64,000 bases of DNA from Hymenobacter sp. IS2118. Its GTDB lineage: Bacteria > Bacteroidota > Bacteroidia > Cytophagales > Hymenobacteraceae. Each line of letters starts with the position of its first letter. Within the stretch, counting starts at the first letter, position 1. Under the pieces are notes generated by a model, which was given only the letters and a program-made list of their open reading frames with translations, did no database searches and was not told where the DNA came from. A program made the translations under genes and the position numbers. Positions 58,897-64,000 of this stretch are shown here, piece after piece. Location: the NCBI RefSeq assembly GCF_000715495.1, contig NZ_JNLX01000072.1, positions 33,670 through 97,669 of the forward strand, given 5' to 3'.

Positions 58897-59864
58897 GCGT
58901 CCTCCTCTCGTTGCAGGGCCTGTCCAAAAGCAGCCATGAGCTCCGCTACTGTAAATGAAAATGCTGGCGCCGTGTCGGTGCTGGTCAGGGCTTCCAATGC
59001 TTCGTTCACAGTGGTTTGGGTAGCAAAATTGTCGGAATCACGGCGGCTGGCATCAGCCGCATTCGAATGCCGCATTTCACTAAAAACGTCTTCCAGCGTG
59101 AGGGTGCGCAGCTGCAGCGCCAGCCGCTCGGCGGCGAAGAAGCGGCGCACGAAATCGTTGGCCGGCCGGAAGAGCAGCTCGCGCGGGGTGCCCAGCTGCT
59201 GGGTTTGGCCGGCGTCGAGCAGCAGAATCCGGTCGGCCAGCTCGAAAGCTTCGGTTACATCATGGGTTACCAACACTATGGTTTTACTGCGCAGCTCCTC
59301 CAGCTCCCGGAACTCGCGCCGGATGCTGGCGCGGGTCAGCGGGTCGAGGGCGCCGAAGGGCTCATCGAGCAGGATGATGGGCGGGTCGGCGGCCAGGGCG
59401 CGGGCCAGGCCCACGCGCTGCTGCTGCCCACCCGAAAGCTGGTGCGGCAGTTGCCCGGCGTAGCGGGCGGGCGGCAGGTGCAGGCGGGTGAGCAGCGCCG
59501 CAGTGCGGTCGGCAATGGCGGCGGGCGCGTGGCCCAGCAGGCGCGGCACCACCGCTATGTTTTCGGCCACGGTGTAGTGCGGCAGCAGTCCCACCTGCTG
59601 AATAACGTAGCCGATGCCGCGCCGCAGGAGTTCGGGCCGCTGCGCGAGGATGTCCCGGCCGTTGATTTCTACCGTGCCGCCGTCGGGCTCAATCAGCCGG
59701 TTGAGCATTTTGAGCAACGTGGTCTTGCCGCAGCCGCTGGGGCCCAGCAGTACCAGCGTTTCGCCAGCCGCCAGCTCAAAGGATACGTCCTGCACCACCG
59801 CGTGCGCCCCAAAGCGCTTGCTGAGGTGGGAAACGCGAACGACGGGCGGCTGATTAGTGGGCAT
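58884..59864 (-). CDS. Osmoprotectant-type ABC transporter ATPase (OpuCA-like)
   Basis: The 326-residue ATPase has Walker A GPSGCGKTT (about 40), Q-loop region YVIQQVGLLPHYTVAENIA, signature LSGGQQQRVGLARAL and Walker B IILLDEPFGALDP, with the switch His in VLVTHDVTEA. The C-terminal 90 residues lack an obvious CBS pair, unlike classic OpuCA. The ATG at 59864 is used; the codon six before it in frame is TTG. It overlaps the permease/binding-protein gene by 13 bp, so the two genes form one operon and a complete importer. Confidence 0.92.
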   Translation of the reverse strand: MPTNQPPVVRVSHLSKRFGAHAVVQDVSFELAAGETLVLLGPSGCGKTTLLKMLNRLIEPDGGTVEINGRDILAQRPELLRRGIGYVIQQVGLLPHYTVAENIAVVPRLLGHAPAAIADRTAALLTRLHLPPARYAGQLPHQLSGGQQQRVGLARALAADPPIILLDEPFGALDPLTRASIRREFRELEELRSKTIVLVTHDVTEAFELADRILLLDAGQTQQLGTPRELLFRPANDFVRRFFAAERLALQLRTLTLEDVFSEMRHSNAADASRRDSDNFATQTTVNEALEALTSTDTAPAFSFTVAELMAAFGQALQREEDAWKR

Positions 59865-59981
59865 GGGGCAGGAGGGAGGCAAGGTAAACCCGGCGGGCTG
59901 ATTTGGGTTTAGCTGCCACGGTTTACCCGTGGTTTTTCGCCGCGTAACTTGGCCACATCATTCCCATCTCACTCCTCGCTC

Positions 59982-60977
59982 ATGTTCTATAAATACTTGC
60001 TTTCGTTCCTGCTGCTTTTCTCGCTGCGCCTGCCCGTTGCGGCGCAGATGTACTCCAGCACCGACCCATTTGCCCACACGTTCAGCATTGTGGCGCGTGA
60101 CCCGGCGACTGGCGAAATGGCCGTGGCCGTGCAAAGCCACTGGTTTTCGGTGGGCACCTCGGTGAGTTGGGGCGAGGCCGGGGTGGGCGTGGTGGCCACG
60201 CAGTCGTTCACCAACAAGTCCTTCGGCCTGCGCGGGCTGGCCTTGCTCAAAAGCGGCAAATCGGCCCAGCAGGCGCTCGATGAATTATTATCTAACGACG
60301 AAGGCCGCGACGTGCGCCAGGTTGCCATTCTTGACAACCAGGGCCGCGTGGCCACCCACACCGGCAAAAAGTGCGTGGACATGGCCGGCCACCAGCAGGG
60401 TGCCCAGTTCTCGGTGCAGGCCAACATGATGCTCTCAGATAAAGTGTGGCCCGCCATGGCCAAAGCCTACGAGCAAAGTGCCAAGCTGCCCCTGGCCGAG
60501 CGGGTGCTGGCCGCCCTCGACGCGGCCGAAGCCGTAGGAGGCGACATCCGCGGCCGGCAATCCGCCGCGCTGCTGGTGGTGCGCGGTACCGTCACCGAAG
60601 GCCCCTGGGCCGACCGCCTCGTAGACCTGTGCGTGGACGACAGCGCTGCCCCGCTCCCCGAGCTGCGCCGCCTCCTGAGCCTGCACCGCGCCTACGAGCA
60701 CATGAACGCCGGCGACCTGGCCGTGGAGAAAAACGACATGCCCGCCGCCATCCGCGAGTATGAGGCCGCCGAAAAGATGTTTCCCAAAAACCTGGAAATG
60801 AAGTACTGGCATGCCATCACGCTGGCTAATAAGCAGCAGGTGCCCGCCGCCCTGGCCCTGCTACGCCCCATTTTCCGGCAAGAGCCCAATTGGCGCGTCC
60901 TCACCGAGCGCCTGCCCAAAGTGGGCCTACTCACCGTAACCCCCGCCGAGCTAAAGCAGATTCTGGCGCTGAAATAA
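59982..60977 (+). CDS. DUF1028 (Ntn-hydrolase-like) protein with TPR tail
   Basis: This is a 331-residue exported protein. A signal peptide (MFYKYLLSFLLLFSLRLPVAAQ) is followed by a DUF1028 domain (about 25-225). It begins TFSIVARDPATGEMAVAVQSHWFSVG and contains GVGVVATQSFTN, GLRGLALLKSG and QSAALLVVRG. The fold is Ntn-hydrolase-like in solved members. The C-terminal part (about 250-331: HRAYEHMNAGDLAVEKNDMPAAIREYEAAEKMFP) is a TPR pair. It is a presumed peptidase or amidohydrolase of the envelope. The ATG at 59982 begins the signal. Confidence 0.88.
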   Translation: MFYKYLLSFLLLFSLRLPVAAQMYSSTDPFAHTFSIVARDPATGEMAVAVQSHWFSVGTSVSWGEAGVGVVATQSFTNKSFGLRGLALLKSGKSAQQALDELLSNDEGRDVRQVAILDNQGRVATHTGKKCVDMAGHQQGAQFSVQANMMLSDKVWPAMAKAYEQSAKLPLAERVLAALDAAEAVGGDIRGRQSAALLVVRGTVTEGPWADRLVDLCVDDSAAPLPELRRLLSLHRAYEHMNAGDLAVEKNDMPAAIREYEAAEKMFPKNLEMKYWHAITLANKQQVPAALALLRPIFRQEPNWRVLTERLPKVGLLTVTPAELKQILALK

Positions 60978-60987
60978 TCAGGTTGAC

Positions 60988-61083
60988 CGTCATGTCGAGC
61001 GCAGCCGAGACATCTCGCGTGCAGCAGTAATCAATACGTGAGAACGATGCGAGCGAGATGTCTCGGCTGCGCTCGACATGACG
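60988..61083. repeat. Long palindromic repeat, variant form (copy 5, 31-bp arms)
   Basis: The arms 60988-61018 and 61053-61083 are perfect complements over 31 bp. The sequence is related to copies 1-3 (CGTCATG-GAGCGCAGCCGA-CATCTC) but has TC in place of CT after CGTCATG and GACATCTCGC in place of AGCATCTC, with matching changes in the other arm. It lies between the DUF1028 and M28 genes. Confidence 0.92.
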
Positions 61084-61109
61084 TTCTTTATCGTCTCCTG
61101 TTTCTTACT

Positions 61110-62759
61110 ATGAAAGCGATTTCTCTGAAAACAGCCCTCATTGGCCTGTTTTTGACCAGCAACGCCCATGCGCAGGCCCCGCTCATCGTGCCCAAACCGG
61201 TAGCAGCGGCACTGGCCCAGGTGCAGCCCGAAGCCATCAAAGCCCACATTGCCTACCTGGCCGATGACAAGCTGCAGGGCCGCCAGGCCGGTACGCCCGG
61301 CTACCAAATGGCCGTGGACTACGTGACCAAGCAGCTCAAAAGCCTGGGCGTGCAGCCCGCCGGCGAGGCCGGTACCTACATTCAGAAGGTCCGCCTGCGC
61401 AGGGCCTTCCTCCAGCCCGGCGCCACGTTTGCGGCTACGGGCGTACAAGGTGCCATGCCCCTCACCGCCGGCCAGGACTACATTGTGTACCCCAGCCCGG
61501 AGCTGCCCGCCACCAGCGTGCAGAATGCGCCACTGGCCTTTGCCGGCTTCGGCATTAGCGCGCCCGAGCTGGGCTACGACGACTACGCCGGCCTCGACGT
61601 GAAGGGCAAAGTGGTGGTGATAGTGCGCGGCGCGCCCGGCACGTTTGCCTCCACGGTGGCCGCGGCCAGCCAGGATTTGTCGGGCATTCTGCAGGCGGCG
61701 GCCCGGCACGGCGCCGTGGGGCTAGTGGTGGCCTCAACCCGCGCCGGCAACCTGCCCGACCTGAAGCGCGGCACCTACAGCGTGCTCGGGCCCAACGGTA
61801 AGGTGGCTGCCTCGCGCACCTTTGCTGTGGGCAGCCAGCAGCAACTCTACGCGGCCGTGAACGCCGCCACCTTCCAGCGCCTCATGCAAACCGCTGGGTT
61901 GGACACGGCCCGGGTATTCGACTCCATCAAGAGCGGCAAGCCGGCTTCGGCCCCGCTGAAAACCTCCGTGAGTGCCAGCGCTGCTTCCACTTATCAGGAC
62001 GTAGAGAGCTACAATGTGGTGGGCAAATTCACCGGCTCCGACGCCAAATTGCGCAATGAGTACGTGGTGCATTCGGCCCACCTCGACCACCTGGGCATCA
62101 CCGCGCCGGTGCGGGGCGACTCCATCAACAACGGCGCGCACGACAACGCCTCGGGCGTGGCCTGCGTGCTCGAAATCGCCAAAATCTACTCCAAGCTCAA
62201 GGAAAAGCCCAAGCGCAGCATGCTCTTCGTGCTGATGACCGGCGAGGAACTGGGTTTGCTGGGCTCGGCCGCCTTCGCTGCCAACCCCACCGTGCCCCAA
62301 GCCAGCATCGTGGCCGACGTGAACATGGACATGCCCACTATTATCGCGCCGCTGCTGTCGGTGGTGGCGCTGGGCGGGCAGCATTCCAGCCTGCTGCAGC
62401 CGGTGACGAAGGCCGCTGCCTACATGGGCATTGCCCTGGAGCAGGACCCCGAGCCAGAGCAGAACCGCTTCATTCGCAGCGACCAGTACAGCTTCGTGAC
62501 GGCCGGCATCCCCGCCCTGCACCTCAAATACGGCAACAAAACCGCCGACGGCAAAAACAACCTCAATGAGACCGTGCAGAAATGGCGCGCCGTGACCTAC
62601 CACAAGCCCCAGGACGACATCAACGGTGTTTTCGACTTTGAAGCCGGCAAGAAATACGTGCAGCTCTGCTTTCTCATCGGCTACCAAGTGGCGCAGAACC
62701 CGCAGCGGCCCACCTGGAACAAGGGCGACTTTTTTGGCGCGCGGTACGGCAGCCGATAG
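61110..62759 (+). CDS. M28-family metallopeptidase with PA domain
   Basis: This is a 549-residue exported peptidase. A signal peptide (LKTALIGLFLTSNAHAQ, ending about 22) precedes an N-terminal M28 part, then a PA-like insertion (about 130-260: APLAFAGFGISAPELGYDDYAGLDVKGKVVVIV). The zinc core (about 310-545) has HSAHLDHLGI, NNGAHDNASGVACVLEIAK (ligand Asp), VLMTGEELGLLGSAAFA (catalytic Glu-Glu) and RSDQYSFVTAGIPALHLKYG (final His region). It is a broad aminopeptidase or carboxypeptidase for peptides outside the cell. The ATG at 61110 starts the signal. An IS4-family element sits 40 bp after its stop. Confidence 0.9.
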   Translation: MKAISLKTALIGLFLTSNAHAQAPLIVPKPVAAALAQVQPEAIKAHIAYLADDKLQGRQAGTPGYQMAVDYVTKQLKSLGVQPAGEAGTYIQKVRLRRAFLQPGATFAATGVQGAMPLTAGQDYIVYPSPELPATSVQNAPLAFAGFGISAPELGYDDYAGLDVKGKVVVIVRGAPGTFASTVAAASQDLSGILQAAARHGAVGLVVASTRAGNLPDLKRGTYSVLGPNGKVAASRTFAVGSQQQLYAAVNAATFQRLMQTAGLDTARVFDSIKSGKPASAPLKTSVSASAASTYQDVESYNVVGKFTGSDAKLRNEYVVHSAHLDHLGITAPVRGDSINNGAHDNASGVACVLEIAKIYSKLKEKPKRSMLFVLMTGEELGLLGSAAFAANPTVPQASIVADVNMDMPTIIAPLLSVVALGGQHSSLLQPVTKAAAYMGIALEQDPEPEQNRFIRSDQYSFVTAGIPALHLKYGNKTADGKNNLNETVQKWRAVTYHKPQDDINGVFDFEAGKKYVQLCFLIGYQVAQNPQRPTWNKGDFFGARYGSR

Positions 62760-62799
62760 GGCTGATAAAGGCCATGCCAAAGAAGTATAAAGCCCGTCA

Positions 62800-64000
62800 C
62801 ACTCTACCCTACTATTTTAGGGATTTGATAATAAGTAAGTTGCCGAATAAACCAGTCTAGCAGGGCCATGATTTTACGGGCCACCGGCTCTTGTGGCTGG
62901 GCGTGGGGCCGCGTGAGCTGGCGCAACAGATTCAGTCCGTAGCGGCTCAGGCTTGTGGCCCGGCAGCCGTGATTTTTGCGTGGAATGGCCTTGATTTTGC
63001 CGTGGGCCATCGTGCCCACGCCCAGACATAGCGCGTAGGCCAGGCTGACCAGAGCCACGAGCTTGCGCAGCTTCTGGTGGCAGCATAAGTGGGTGGCTTC
63101 CAGGTTAAAGCCGCGTCCTTTCAGGTTCTGAAAGCACTGCTCAATCGTCCAGCGGCTGGCGTAGAGGCCGCCCAGGTTGCGCAAGCCGGGCGCGGCGAAG
63201 AGAAACAGAAACTCCGTGTCGGCCAGCCGCTTGACCCAGACCTGTCCCCAGACCCCAGCCACTTGGCAATGCAGAAAATGCCGCTGCTGCCCTACGGCAA
63301 GGCCCAGGGCCGTGACGGCCTGCCGTCGGCCACTAGCAAAGGTGATTTGGTGGTGCTTGGGCAGGCGCATTACAAAAGGCAATTTATTCTTCCGTAGCCA
63401 GTTAAGCCAGACATGGCCCACAAACTCCCGGTCCCCCACCACCAGCCCGATGCGGTCGCGGCCCAGCACCTGTACGCAGATTTTGAGCAGGGCAATACGG
63501 TCGGCCGCACTGGAGTTCCCGCTGCGGTTGTCGAGCAGTTCCCAATAGAGCGGCAGTTGAAAGTCGCCTCGGCCTACGGTCACGAGCAGGATATTGACCT
63601 GGCAGCGGCCGAAGTCCCATTCGGTGCGGTCCAGGCACAGGCGCAGTTTGCCCGTGGCGGGCAGCAAGCGCAGCAGCAGGTGGGCCAGCACCAGATAATT
63701 CAGGTCCACCTGCCGAAAAAAGTCCTGAATGCGGGTTTCATTCGAAGCGATTTTCACCGCGTCATTCAGGTGCTGGGCTACCTCGCAAAATTGGACGTTG
63801 CGGCTTTTGAGCAGGGCGATAACAAACTGGCTGACAAACTTTTGCCGGGACAGATGGGGCACTAGCTGGACGCGACGCAAAAGCGTCGTAATTTTGGCAA
63901 TGAGGCTTGGCTTCACGGGGCAGGACGGACAATGGTGTGTAGGAACCCCAAAGGTCGGACTGCCCCGTTTTTATGCCCTAAAGTTTAGTAGGGTAGAGTG
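62800..64000. mobile_element. IS4-family insertion sequence, both terminal repeats visible
   Basis: CACTCTACCCTACTA (62800-62814) is perfectly repeated in inverse form as TAGTAGGGTAGAGTG (63986-64000), giving an element of at least 1201 bp with one transposase gene. The right flank is outside the window, so the target duplication cannot be checked and the terminal repeat could extend farther. It inserted just behind the M28 gene without disrupting it. Confidence 0.88.
62804..63916 (-). CDS. IS4-family DDE transposase
   Basis: The 370-residue transposase shows the first catalytic Asp in KLRLCLDRTEWDFG, the second in GLVVGDREFVGHVW, and the Y(2)R(3)E(6)K motif of IS4-family enzymes as YASRWTIEQCFQNLK. 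The start codon is GTG (63916-63914), and the stop TAG (62806-62804) lies inside the left terminal repeat. Length and catalytic residues are intact, so it may be active. The N-terminal part (LSRQKFVSQFVIALLKSR) is helical DNA-binding sequence. Confidence 0.9.
   Translation of the reverse strand: MKPSLIAKITTLLRRVQLVPHLSRQKFVSQFVIALLKSRNVQFCEVAQHLNDAVKIASNETRIQDFFRQVDLNYLVLAHLLLRLLPATGKLRLCLDRTEWDFGRCQVNILLVTVGRGDFQLPLYWELLDNRSGNSSAADRIALLKICVQVLGRDRIGLVVGDREFVGHVWLNWLRKNKLPFVMRLPKHHQITFASGRRQAVTALGLAVGQQRHFLHCQVAGVWGQVWVKRLADTEFLFLFAAPGLRNLGGLYASRWTIEQCFQNLKGRGFNLEATHLCCHQKLRKLVALVSLAYALCLGVGTMAHGKIKAIPRKNHGCRATSLSRYGLNLLRQLTRPHAQPQEPVARKIMALLDWFIRQLTYYQIPKIVG

Noticed and set aside
46252..61083. 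CRISPR-like array suggested by recurring GTCATGCTGAGC words
   Set aside because: The copies are kilobases apart and each is an inverted repeat, not a direct repeat with regular spacers.

Overview
The window reads as chromosomal DNA of a GC-rich member of the Bacteroidota, most likely Hymenobacter or a close relative (Cytophagales). The evidence is: three large exported proteins with C-terminal type IX secretion (T9SS) sorting domains; promoter boxes of the Bacteroidota kind (TAnnTTTG) where any are visible; few Shine-Dalgarno sites; a prephenate-pathway operon with a C-terminal DAHP synthase-chorismate mutase fusion; and several small families typical of that group. Taxonomy is inferred, since no rRNA is present.

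Layout. 1-10963 is ordinary housekeeping and accessory content: an MFS exporter, a LacI regulator, a Qnr-like pentapeptide protein, a T9SS-secreted nuclease, a pirin, lysA, a DinB-like protein and an old-yellow-enzyme oxidoreductase. 11153-15795 is the aromatic amino acid operon pheA-aminotransferase-tyrA-DAHPS/CM. Its leader holds two tandem Phe/Tyr-rich peptides, each followed by an intrinsic terminator, and this is the most interesting element found. 15812-23097 holds a TPR protein, a BlaI/M56 sensor pair with two operator palindromes, two STAS-like paralogues, a TetA-like MFS and an esterase-fold protein without its nucleophile. An initiator tRNA (23273-23345) is followed by an AT-rich acyltransferase island (about 23400-26350), a second acyltransferase and a class II UvrA.

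30276-34560 is a decaying region: a lipoprotein gene interrupted by an in-frame amber codon, a GH16 glucanase, a 100-bp MITE with a 9-bp target duplication, an msrB fossil and a degenerate second copy of the lipoprotein gene's tail. 34580-43915 is one 3111-residue T9SS adhesin. 44710-52039 runs on the minus strand: NCS1 permease, glpD, an NRAMP-like transporter and the 5-oxoprolinase genes pxpA, pxpC and pxpB, with a long palindromic repeat in three of the gaps. 52085-62759 has an M1 aminopeptidase lipoprotein, small genes, an osmoprotectant ABC transporter whose binding domain is circularly permuted, a DUF1028 protein and an M28 peptidase. An IS4-family element with both terminal repeats visible (62800-64000) ends the window.

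How it works together. The aromatic operon makes the Phe and Tyr precursors and is probably switched by Phe/Tyr-tRNA supply through ribosome stalling at two successive attenuators. The pxp genes with their transporter probably recycle 5-oxoproline to glutamate. The nuclease, glucanase, adhesin and lipoprotein peptidases form an exported, polymer-degrading and surface-active set. All alignments and pairings were made by eye; no database search or folding program was run.
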